A stretch of DNA of 9,372 nt from Prochloron sp. SP5CPC1 (lineage in GTDB: Bacteria; Cyanobacteriota; Cyanobacteriia; Cyanobacteriales; Prochloraceae), in NCBI GenBank assembly GCA_014323965.1, contig JACONB010000261.1, forward strand, positions 1 to 9,372, written 5' to 3'. The notes below the pieces were generated by a model. That model was not told where the DNA came from. It saw only the letters and a program-made list of their open reading frames with translations, and ran no database searches. Shown here in pieces: positions 1-5,532 of this stretch (within the stretch, counting starts at the first letter, position 1; each line of letters begins with the position of its first letter). The translations under genes were made by a program, and so were the position numbers.

Positions 1-795
1 AGTACCTCCTTCAAAGACAAACCCGTCAGTCCGACAACTGTTTCCGGAGTCATCCGTTCCCTCTTTTTTAGCAAATTGGACCCCTTGATCCATTCCTATC
101 TCCATACCCTGCTTCAAACCTTCCAGTTTTCCTTCCAGTCTTCCTTCCAGTCTTCCTTCCAGTCTTCCTTCTTGGAGAATTTCCCGGTAAATAACGGACT
201 CCCGCATGATATCCCTCCTTAAAATTTTCTTAATCACGTTTTCCTTCAATACTAGTCCAGCTAAAACAGCTGAAGCAGCAGTGACACCATTTTGGGTGCG
301 GGTATCTTTAATATCCTCAATCCCCTCTTTCACCCCATTTAACACCATTTCCGGATCTTCCGTCTGACTCAGCACCGCAAAGGGTAACAAACCGGGAGCG
401 CCCAGAAAGGTTTCTGCCGGTTGCTCCCAAAGTCTAATAACCTCAAATTCGTGAAACGTCTTACTCAAACGAAAATAATTTTGTCGCACCAAAGGAGAAT
501 TTGTCTGGAGCAAATAAATCACCACCTGATGCATTTCCTTATCTGGAAAAATCCGATATCCCCCTATGCGATAATCAATCATTCGAAAGAAAATTTCTTT
601 CAAAGGTTTGGTTTGAAACTCCCCATGAAGTATCAAATCCTTAGATTGCTGTAATATCATGGAGTCAGCCAGAATTGGTTCTAAGAATAATTCCGTGGGA
701 CTCAATTCAGTTTAACTGACTAACTCCCCCAGTAACCATTTGGACAAGTCGTGCTGAAAGTGTTCAGCGATAAACCTGCAAACATTGTCATACAC
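1..795 (-). pseudogene. Rpn-family PD-(D/E)XK nuclease/putative transposase, decayed, 3' end outside window
   Basis: This was found by reading the minus strand through a stop codon. Reading starts at a GTG (793-795) with MYDNVCRFIAEHF, followed by KWLLGEL, the usual N-terminus of cyanobacterial Rpn-family proteins (recombination-promoting nuclease / putative transposase, PD-(D/E)XK fold). An in-frame TAA (712-714) interrupts codon 28. The frame then stays open from TELSPTELFLEPILADS through LILHGEFQT (core acidic and ExQ residues D44, E59, Q61) and FPDKEMHQVVIYL to HEFEVIRLWEQPAETFL. The C-terminal part contains MRESVIYREILQEG and four EGRL-type repeats. At about 58-69 the frame is lost at an A6 tract; the family's ending, MTPETVVGLTGLSLKEV, continues in the +1 frame to the window edge. 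Family assignment is from remembered consensus. Two independent lesions argue for a pseudogene, though the downstream part could be translated from the ATG at 658-660. No terminal inverted repeats or target-site duplication are visible. Confidence 0.8.
119..166 (-). repeat. 12-bp tandem repeat inside the Rpn-like pseudogene
   Basis: Three perfect copies of CCTTCCAGTCTT (131-166) are flanked by one degenerate copy (119-130) and the start of another (167 onward). The period of 12 bp keeps the frame and encodes a repeating Glu-Gly-Arg-Leu/Glu-Gly-Lys-Leu tetrapeptide in the minus-strand gene. Such charged linker repeats are common in this family between the nuclease core and the C-terminal helix. 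The copies are identical, which suggests recent slippage. Confidence 0.85.
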
Positions 796-815
796 GTTAA
801 TTTTTAACCTATACT
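785..815 (+). promoter_or_regulatory. Candidate promoter of the TA operon
   Basis: TTGTCA (785-790) and TATACT (810-815) lie 19 bp apart, a plausible sigma-70 promoter whose start site would fall near 821-823. The pair sits in the roughly 60-bp divergent region between the GTG of the Rpn-like gene and the antitoxin start. Between the two boxes lies GTTAATTTTTAAC (796-808), an inverted repeat with 5-bp arms and a 3-bp centre, placed where a repressor would block RNA polymerase. The region is AT-rich, so the palindrome may be chance. No transcript data are available. Confidence 0.45.
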
Positions 816-855
816 AATGACTCTCAATATGTTACAGTTCTCCCGAGAGGTTATG

Positions 856-1101
856 ATGAACCAAATAAATTGTAGGATTGCTGCACTTTGGGATGCAGAT
901 GCTAAAGTATGGACTGCTAGTAGCGAAGATGTTCCTGGTTTAGCAACTGAGGCTGACACTCTAGAAGCGTTGACAGAAAAGCTACGGATTTTAGTTCCTG
1001 AACTATTGCGGTTAAACCATGTCATTCAAGAAAACCAAGCTAGTACAGTTGCAATTGAGCTAACAAGTCATTGGCAGGAACTCATTCAGGTAGCTGCATA
1101 A
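856..1101 (+). CDS. DUF1902/HicB-like antitoxin
   Basis: This is a predicted 81-residue antitoxin that would bind and neutralise the HicA-type toxin encoded immediately downstream. The segment AALWDADAKVWTASSEDVPG followed by LATEADTLEALTEKL matches the DUF1902 form of the HicB partial RNase H-like fold. I chose the ATG at 856 because GAGAGG (845-850) sits 5 bases upstream. The in-frame ATG at 817 overlaps the probable transcription start, and the ATG at 853 is too close to the ribosome binding site. No ribbon-helix-helix or helix-turn-helix domain is visible after the fold; the C-terminal tail is short. The antitoxin precedes the toxin, the reverse of the classical hicAB order. Its TAA directly abuts the toxin ATG, so the two are almost certainly cotranscribed and probably translationally coupled. 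Family assignment is from motif recognition. Confidence 0.85.
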   Translation: MNQINCRIAALWDADAKVWTASSEDVPGLATEADTLEALTEKLRILVPELLRLNHVIQENQASTVAIELTSHWQELIQVAA

Positions 1102-1299
1102 ATGTCGAAATCATTTACTCCTGCACTCAAGGAAATTCTGATAGAAGCTAGTTGCCATTTTCAAAGTCAGGGGAAAGGAGATCATGAAATCTGGTATAGC
1201 CCAATCACCCAACGTCGTTTTGTAGTTGATAAATCTATCAAGTCTCGTCATACAGCCAATGCAGTACTCAAACAAGCTGGATCGCAAAAATCGTTTTAA
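1102..1299 (+). CDS. hicA: HicA-like mRNA interferase toxin
   Basis: This predicted 65-residue toxin belongs to the HicA family, small double-stranded-RNA-binding-like proteins that cleave mRNA without needing the ribosome. The recognisable core is GKGDHEIWYSPITQRRFVVD followed by KSRHTANAVLKQAG. His28 in GDHEIW lies at the position of the family's catalytic histidine, and the SRHTAN...LKQAG helix is the family's C-terminal signature. Length is normal and there is no frame damage, so it is likely active. It starts directly after the antitoxin stop, with an AGG (1088-1090) inside the antitoxin gene as a weak ribosome binding site. Its TAA overlaps the stop codon of the convergent cobB gene by a few bases. 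The toxin call is from family resemblance; activity is inferred. Confidence 0.87.
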   Translation: MSKSFTPALKEILIEASCHFQSQGKGDHEIWYSPITQRRFVVDKSIKSRHTANAVLKQAGSQKSF

Positions 1300-2651
1300 C
1301 TGCTATATTGAGCACTACACGCCATCTTAACTAATCCATGAGCAATCCGTTTATCTTCGCCAAAGTGTAAATGGATGTAAGATGCATGAACTCGATGCAT
1401 TGTCATCCCTTCGATGGATACTGGACTTTGGGGTTGGAGTATCTTGGTAACAAATAGGGGGGGTTGTGTTGTATTAAGTTGAGAACGATGAAACTCATGT
1501 CCCCAGACTGTTTCTCCTGCGTCCAGGAAGGGACTGTTTTCTAATGCGGTTGCTTGACGGTATCCTAGGGTGAGTTTTTTCCCCATGATAACAGTTGCTG
1601 GTAGTACTCCTACCATGGACCAACTTTTATAAGAAAAATCTACCAGTTGCTGACACAAGTACATCAAACCACCGCATTCTGCATAGGTAGGTGTTCCTCC
1701 CTTAATAGCATAACGTACTGCATCTTTTGCTTGTTGGTTGGCTGCTAATTCTTGAGCGAATACTTCTGGAAAACCACCACCTATGTAAAGTCCACCTACT
1801 CGTGGTAAGTGAGAGTCTCGAAGGGGACTCCAAGGAATTAGTTCTGCTCCTAACTCTTCCAGGATATCTAAGTTATCTTGGTAATAGAAATTAAAAGCCC
1901 GATCCCAAGCTAAAGCAATTTTACACTTTTTAGGTGGTAATTGATAACTAATTTTTTTTCTTGGTTCTATTTCTAATAGTGGTAATAAACGTTTCCAATT
2001 AAAACAGGTTTTTCCTAACTCTGCTAACCTATCTATAAGAGCATCAAACTGTTCTAGCTCTGCTGTAGGAACTAAGCCTAAATGCCTGTCTGGGATGGTA
2101 ATATTGTCCTGGCGACGTAAAATGCCCAAAATTGTTGGTTGAAGGGCATTTTGGAGTAGTTCTAAGTGGCGATCGCTCCCTACTCGATTCAATACTAATC
2201 CGGCAATTTTAACCGAGGGATCGAAGGAACTATATCCGTGGGCGATCGCCGCTACAGAACCGGACAATTTACTACAATCTAATACTAACAATACTGGTAC
2301 ATCAAGTAACCGGGCAATGTGGGCTGTACTGGCAAAATCTTTTATTTGTTCTTGGTGGTTGTTGGGAGATATAACACCGTCAAATAGTCCCATTACTCCT
2401 TCTATGAGAGCATAATCTACCCCCTGACAATGACGAGTAAAACAGGATTGGACATACGCTTCAGAAGTCAGTACGGGGTCGAGATTGCGACAGGGGCGAT
2501 CCGTCACTGCTTGATGAAACATGGGGTCAATATAATCTGGTCCTACTTTAAAGGATTGTACTCGATTTTCTCGGGATAAATAAGCAAGCAGGGCAAGGGT
2601 AACTGTGGTTTTGCCTACCCCACTCCTTTCTCCAGCAATAACTAAAGACAT
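1296..2651 (-). CDS. cobB: Cobyrinate a,c-diamide synthase
   Basis: This enzyme (CobB/CbiA) amidates the a and c side chains of (hydrogeno)cobyrinate using ATP and glutamine, in the cytoplasmic pathway to cobalamin. From the ATG at 2651 the product has 451 residues, the usual length. The N-terminal dethiobiotin-synthase-like domain carries the P-loop GERSGVGKT (residues 7-15), then KVGPDYIDP and EGVMGLFDG. The C-terminal class I glutaminase domain has GGLYIGGGFPEVFA, AECGGLMYL with the nucleophile Cys326, and the terminal SYIHLHF containing the expected histidine. A TTG nine bases further upstream would add MLN, but homologues begin MSLVIAGE, so I prefer the ATG. The gene starts 10 bases after the stop of the coiled-coil gene, so it may be cotranscribed with it. 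No other cobalamin gene is in the window. Also annotated cbiA; cyanobacteria may use either the cobalt-early or the late substrate. Confidence 0.94.
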   Translation of the reverse strand: MSLVIAGERSGVGKTTVTLALLAYLSRENRVQSFKVGPDYIDPMFHQAVTDRPCRNLDPVLTSEAYVQSCFTRHCQGVDYALIEGVMGLFDGVISPNNHQEQIKDFASTAHIARLLDVPVLLVLDCSKLSGSVAAIAHGYSSFDPSVKIAGLVLNRVGSDRHLELLQNALQPTILGILRRQDNITIPDRHLGLVPTAELEQFDALIDRLAELGKTCFNWKRLLPLLEIEPRKKISYQLPPKKCKIALAWDRAFNFYYQDNLDILEELGAELIPWSPLRDSHLPRVGGLYIGGGFPEVFAQELAANQQAKDAVRYAIKGGTPTYAECGGLMYLCQQLVDFSYKSWSMVGVLPATVIMGKKLTLGYRQATALENSPFLDAGETVWGHEFHRSQLNTTQPPLFVTKILQPQSPVSIEGMTMHRVHASYIHLHFGEDKRIAHGLVKMACSAQYSS

Positions 2652-2661
2652 GTTCAGCAAC

Positions 2662-3003
2662 TCACATTAAATACCGAATTTCTCCCAGTAAGACATCGAA
2701 ACGCTTATTGGTTTCAGCTTGTTCTCTTTTCCACCTTTTTGCCTCTTCTTTTCGTTCCTCCATTTCTTTCTCAAATCGATTCATCCGCCGCTCCTGTTTT
2801 GCCACCACCTCTAAGAGTCCTTGCATGGTCACATTCAAAATATCCATGCCTTTTCGCATTTCAGTGACGGTGTCTTTTACCTCCCTGACGCTTTCCCGAA
2901 GTTCAGTGACAGTTTCCTTTACTTCACTGACGCTTTCCTTTACTTCGCTGACGCTTGATGCCAAGGTATCGAGCATTTCATCTGTCCAACGCTGAGTTGC
3001 CAT
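2662..3003 (-). CDS. Coiled-coil protein of unknown function
   Basis: This 113-residue soluble protein has no signal peptide or membrane segment. It begins MATQRWTDEMLDTLASS. Residues 17-51 are five consecutive heptads of the type S/T-V-x-E-V/L/M-K/R-E/D, a strong parallel coiled coil. Residues about 70-95 are a highly charged Glu/Lys/Arg helix, and the end is AETNKRFDVLLGEIRYLM. Similar short coiled-coil proteins are frequent in filamentous cyanobacteria, often in several copies; I know of no function. The start has a good ribosome binding site (AAGGGGAAG) about 8 bases upstream and a TATAAT-like box further up. A damaged paralogue lies just upstream on the same strand. cobB follows after only 10 bases, so this gene may lead its operon. 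It is probably a real gene, because paralogue and copy share the reading frame. Confidence 0.72.
   Translation of the reverse strand: MATQRWTDEMLDTLASSVSEVKESVSEVKETVTELRESVREVKDTVTEMRKGMDILNVTMQGLLEVVAKQERRMNRFEKEMEERKEEAKRWKREQAETNKRFDVLLGEIRYLM
2851..2955 (-). repeat. Five 21-bp repeats encoding coiled-coil heptads
   Basis: Residues 17-51 of the coiled-coil protein are five tandem heptads (SVSEVKE, SVSEVKE, TVTELRE, SVREVKD, TVTEMRK), each encoded by a related 21-bp unit. Similarity between the units at DNA level is high, especially for the first three in coding order, indicating internal duplication. Copy number is likely to vary between strains. Confidence 0.8.
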
Positions 3004-3023
3004 GATAATATCTTCCCCTTGCT

Positions 3024-3060
3024 GTTTCTCGCTTATATACCACTATTATACATTATAAAC
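3024..3060 (-). promoter_or_regulatory. Candidate promoter of the coiled-coil gene, duplicated upstream of its paralogue
   Basis: Read on the minus strand, this region holds two TATAAT boxes (the second in GTATAATAG) and TATATAAG, 25-50 bases before the ATG at 3003. A weak TTGCTA lies 19 bases before the second box. The segment GTATAATA...GTATATAAG...GAGAAA.AGCAAGG recurs almost unchanged upstream of the decayed paralogue (about 3356-3390), so leader and gene were duplicated together. Conservation between the copies supports a regulatory role, but they may simply be young. Confidence 0.45.
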
Positions 3061-3080
3061 CATCTGGTTTAGCAACGCCT

Positions 3081-3337
3081 TTAATTTTCACTGTTTTCGT
3101 CTTCTCTCCTACCTCTGGTTAAATGCCGAATTTCTGCTATTAACATATCGAAACGCTTATTGGTTTCAGCTTTTTCTCGTTCCCACCTTTTTTCTTTTTC
3201 TTTTCGTTCCTTCATCTCTTTCTCAATCTCTTCTTTTCGTTCTGCCGTTTCTTCATCAAATCGCTCCATCTCCTGTTCATGTTTTGAGACTTCTTTTAAG
3301 CTTCCAGCATTTTATGTTGCCAATCTTTAGTTGCCAT
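3081..3337 (-). pseudogene. Decayed paralogue of the adjacent coiled-coil gene
   Basis: The ATG at 3335-3337 begins MATKDWQHKMLEA, clearly related to MATQRWTDEMLDT of the neighbouring gene, then hits TAA at 3296-3298. In a second frame the sequence continues SLKEVSKHEQEMERFDEE, then KRWEREKAETNKRFDMLIAEIRHL, matching the C-terminal half of the neighbour. The two halves are joined out of frame. Relative to the intact copy about 50 residues are missing, including all the heptad repeats, so an internal deletion created the frameshift. The C-terminal half also carries an extra Glu/Lys-rich segment and a short tail after the family end. An internal ATG at 3267-3269 could still give a 62-residue charged peptide, with no evident ribosome binding site. 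I interpret the whole as a pseudogene; a functional remnant is possible but unsupported. Confidence 0.75.
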
Positions 3338-3393
3338 GATAACATATTCTCCTTGCTATTTCTCCCTTATATACCTATATTATACATCAGGAA

Positions 3394-3423
3394 CTGCCCC
3401 GGGGCAGGGCGGGAAGACCCCGC
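3394..3423 (-). terminator. GC-rich hairpins downstream of opcA
   Basis: Nine to 38 bases past the opcA stop are two palindromes. CTGCCCCGGGGCAG (3394-3407) is a perfect 14-bp inverted repeat, and GCGGG...CCCGC (3409-3423) is a 5-bp stem with a 5-base loop. They stand out sharply in an AT-rich intergenic region. No T-run follows on the minus strand, so this is not a textbook intrinsic terminator. It may act in 3'-end formation or be a copy of a dispersed palindromic element. Confidence 0.45.
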
Positions 3424-3431
3424 TCCGGAGG

Positions 3432-4760
3432 TTATTCTTTTAAATTGAGAATTTGATGGGTTATCTTCATGCTCTCTTCAAAAAGCATATCACGACCCCA
3501 GCGCTGTAATTGCTGACCGAGTAATTGGTCTGTTTTTTGGTCGAATAAAGGGGTCACCTGTTGAATGCGACAAGCTTGGGCTCCACCACCTGCTTCCATG
3601 CGCATGCAACCTGCTGTTTCGGAACACAAAACCGTACAACAATCAGCTTCCAAGTTAGTAGAAGTGAGACGCAAGCTAATTAAATCTCCGGGAATTTCTC
3701 CCACATCAGTAATAGGAATGGCTGCTAATTCTGCTTCGATGGCTTGTTGATTTTCCGTGGTAAATTTAACTCGCCTGATGTCGTAATCCCCTCCTTCTTG
3801 CTCATAGGAAAGGGGTCGCCATTGCAAGCGACTTGCTAACCAACCTAAGTACATTAATGCTTGTGTCGAGTTGCCTTTTTCGTAATCGATGGTAACCCGA
3901 TCCACTTCCCAAATAGCAGAACGGCGTTCCGGGGGGTCGAAGGCTTCTGCTGCTAATTCTTGCCATGCACCAATGCGTCCCCAGTTGAGGTCTACAAGAG
4001 GAATACCTGTTTTCAGCAGTTCTCCTAGGTTCTGTAATTCTCCCTCTGGTTCCTTAAAGCTGCTGGAGTCTACAATAACGCTATTGCTATCTTTTACCAG
4101 TCGCTTAAACAGACTGTAATTGGGATCTGGGGTTCCTTTCCACCAAACAAATTTGGGCAGTTCGTTAATAGTCAGTTCCGAGATAATTCCGCCAATTCTT
4201 TCTAAAGCAGCAGCGGTTCCTCGCAGGGTGATATACTCGCAGCAGATTAAAGTATTCTTATTGCGTTTTTGGATGGGACAATAGGCAGATACTTGGGCTG
4301 TTACCCCTTCATCTTCTCCCAGAGTGGGACAAAGGGTGATAATGCGACAGGGGTTAGAAGCGGCGATGGCATCTGCAATACCCACTCCTTCTAAGTCTGT
4401 CCCATACTGTCCCTTATCTCCACCTTCTTTTCCTTGCTTCAATTCTGCTTCCAATAAGGACCGCAGTTTATCGTCTGATTTCCCCGTTACTTCTAATTGG
4501 TATTTTTTTTGCGCTGCTTTAATGGCAGCGATAGTTCTTGGTCCAGCAATACCATCAATGGGTCCAGTATAATAGCCCAAGGCAGCCATTAGTTGCTGGG
4601 TTCCATCTGGTTCGTAAACGATAAAGCTAAAGGTGCTTGCTCTGGTAGCAACGGGTCCATCTTCATCCCTATTCTGATAACTTTGCCAGATGGATCGTAG
4701 TTCTGCCTCAATTTCATCAATGGAGACATCTTTTGGTGCTTGTAAGGAAACAATTGTCAT
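3432..4760 (-). CDS. opcA: OpcA, glucose-6-phosphate dehydrogenase assembly/allosteric effector
   Basis: OpcA is required in cyanobacteria for assembly or activation of G6PDH (Zwf), so it controls entry into the oxidative pentose phosphate pathway. From the ATG at 4760 the product has 442 residues and begins MTIVSLQAPKDVSIDEIEAE, the conserved OpcA start. Residues about 54-110 form a peptidoglycan-binding-like fold (GYYTGPIDGIAGPRT), a normal part of cyanobacterial OpcA and not evidence for wall binding. The OpcA core follows, with GIADAIAASNPCRII, AQVSAYCPIQKR, CCEYITL, LPKFVWWKGTPDP and, near the end, CSETAGCMRMEAGGGAQ. A GTG at 4820 would add 20 residues unlike the family and overlap the preceding pseudogene, so I reject it. 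No strong ribosome binding site precedes the ATG. In other cyanobacteria opcA follows zwf directly; here a PEP-CTERM pseudogene lies between them. The frame is intact. Confidence 0.94.
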   Translation of the reverse strand: MTIVSLQAPKDVSIDEIEAELRSIWQSYQNRDEDGPVATRASTFSFIVYEPDGTQQLMAALGYYTGPIDGIAGPRTIAAIKAAQKKYQLEVTGKSDDKLRSLLEAELKQGKEGGDKGQYGTDLEGVGIADAIAASNPCRIITLCPTLGEDEGVTAQVSAYCPIQKRNKNTLICCEYITLRGTAAALERIGGIISELTINELPKFVWWKGTPDPNYSLFKRLVKDSNSVIVDSSSFKEPEGELQNLGELLKTGIPLVDLNWGRIGAWQELAAEAFDPPERRSAIWEVDRVTIDYEKGNSTQALMYLGWLASRLQWRPLSYEQEGGDYDIRRVKFTTENQQAIEAELAAIPITDVGEIPGDLISLRLTSTNLEADCCTVLCSETAGCMRMEAGGGAQACRIQQVTPLFDQKTDQLLGQQLQRWGRDMLFEESMKITHQILNLKE

Positions 4761-4810
4761 TTTCTTATTAGATCTGTGCTCTTGCAGTCTATCATCATTT
4801 TTAGCGGAGC

Positions 4811-5504
4811 CTAACGGCACCCCCCCTTTTTTCCTTTCCTCCGGAAGTAGTTGATACCTCCTGCTGCTACCATGAAAATAATTCCTGGTATGGGACCAAA
4901 CTCAAAAGGTACTTGTTGAAAAGCTACTTCCCCAGCGCTTACAAAATCACCACCATGATTATTGAGAATATTTAGGTGAATATATTGAGTTTCAGTGGAG
5001 GTGAAAAAAAATGTCTGAGCGAAAATAGGTGTTGATGGTTGACTTGCCTCAAAAGTGTTAGTGTTAGTGTTATTGTTTAATAAATTTACACAGCCATCAG
5101 TAAAATTATTATTGTCATCGGCGAATAACTCAAATTCCCTTATGCCGATGTTTCCCGTCGCATTCCAAAGCGCCAATCCTCCGATGGTGAAGACATCACC
5201 TAGGTCAAAAGTTAAGGTTGCTGTGGTAATTAGGTTAGAGGAGGTCCATGTATTAAATTACTATTAATAGAATTAAACATAGTATGTCTTTAGTCTTAAT
5301 ATCAACAACATCAGTAAATAAATTTACACCTGTTTCATACATTTGTGATAACCCACTTTGGTTAATTAAATTTGTTGGAGATAATGAGTTACTAGAACTT
5401 GAACTAACAGAATCGGGCTGTAGGATAGTATTGACAGCATGAGCGGGGCCCTCACCGAGGAGTGAGGCAGCGATCGCTATAGTTGTAATTAGTTCTTTTT
5501 TCAT
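4811..5504 (-). pseudogene. Frameshifted PEP-CTERM exported protein (cyanobacterial PFEF-type sorting signal)
   Basis: From ATG 5502-5504 the protein starts with a signal peptide (MKKELITTIAIAASLL...AHA, residues 1-23), then SLSPTNLINQSGLS and TGVNLFTDVVDIKTKD, before reaching a stop at 5253-5255. The homologous reading continues in another frame from about 5257: TWTSSNLITTATLTFDLGDV, then GGLALWNATG and IREFELFADDNNNF, followed by VSAGEVAF. It ends with PFEFGPIPGIIFMVAAGGIN and a basic FRRKGKK tail. That is the tripartite PEP-CTERM sorting signal in its cyanobacterial form. A third frame (RHTMFNSINSN, about 5289-5257) appears to bridge the two parts, so at least two indels are needed. The beta-rich body resembles discoidin-like PEP-CTERM proteins. 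It lies 28 bases after zwf and 50 bases before opcA. An intact product would be exported and processed by an exosortase; the present gene cannot make one without frameshifting or sequence correction. Confidence 0.8.
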
Positions 5505-5532
5505 AAGACACAAAAACTATATCTACTAACTG

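Noticed and set aside
54..110. Classical -1 programmed frameshift in the Rpn-like gene at A AAA AAG
   Set aside because: The conserved C-terminus is in the +1 (equivalently -2) frame, not the -1 frame such heptamers give, and a second lesion (TAA at 712) is present in the same gene.
119..173. Short tandem repeats as a CRISPR array
   Set aside because: The period is 12 bp with no spacers, and it encodes a regular charged linker inside a coding frame.
421..654. Plus-strand 77-codon frame on the left
   Set aside because: It is the complement of the conserved Rpn-like nuclease core, which explains the sequence better.
1..800. Complete insertion sequence on the left
   Set aside because: The Rpn-like gene is called a putative transposase in some annotations, but no terminal inverted repeats or target duplications are visible and the right end is only a divergent promoter.
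817..855. Longer start for the antitoxin (ATG at 817)
   Set aside because: It coincides with the likely transcription start next to TATACT and has no ribosome binding site; the extra residues do not look like the family.
4430..4600. OpcA as a cell-wall-binding protein because of the peptidoglycan-binding-like fold
   Set aside because: This fold is a standard N-terminal part of cyanobacterial OpcA and no signal peptide is present.
4761..4820. GTG start giving OpcA 20 extra residues
   Set aside because: The extension is unlike OpcA family members and overlaps the upstream pseudogene; the family start MTIVSLQAPKDV is at 4760.
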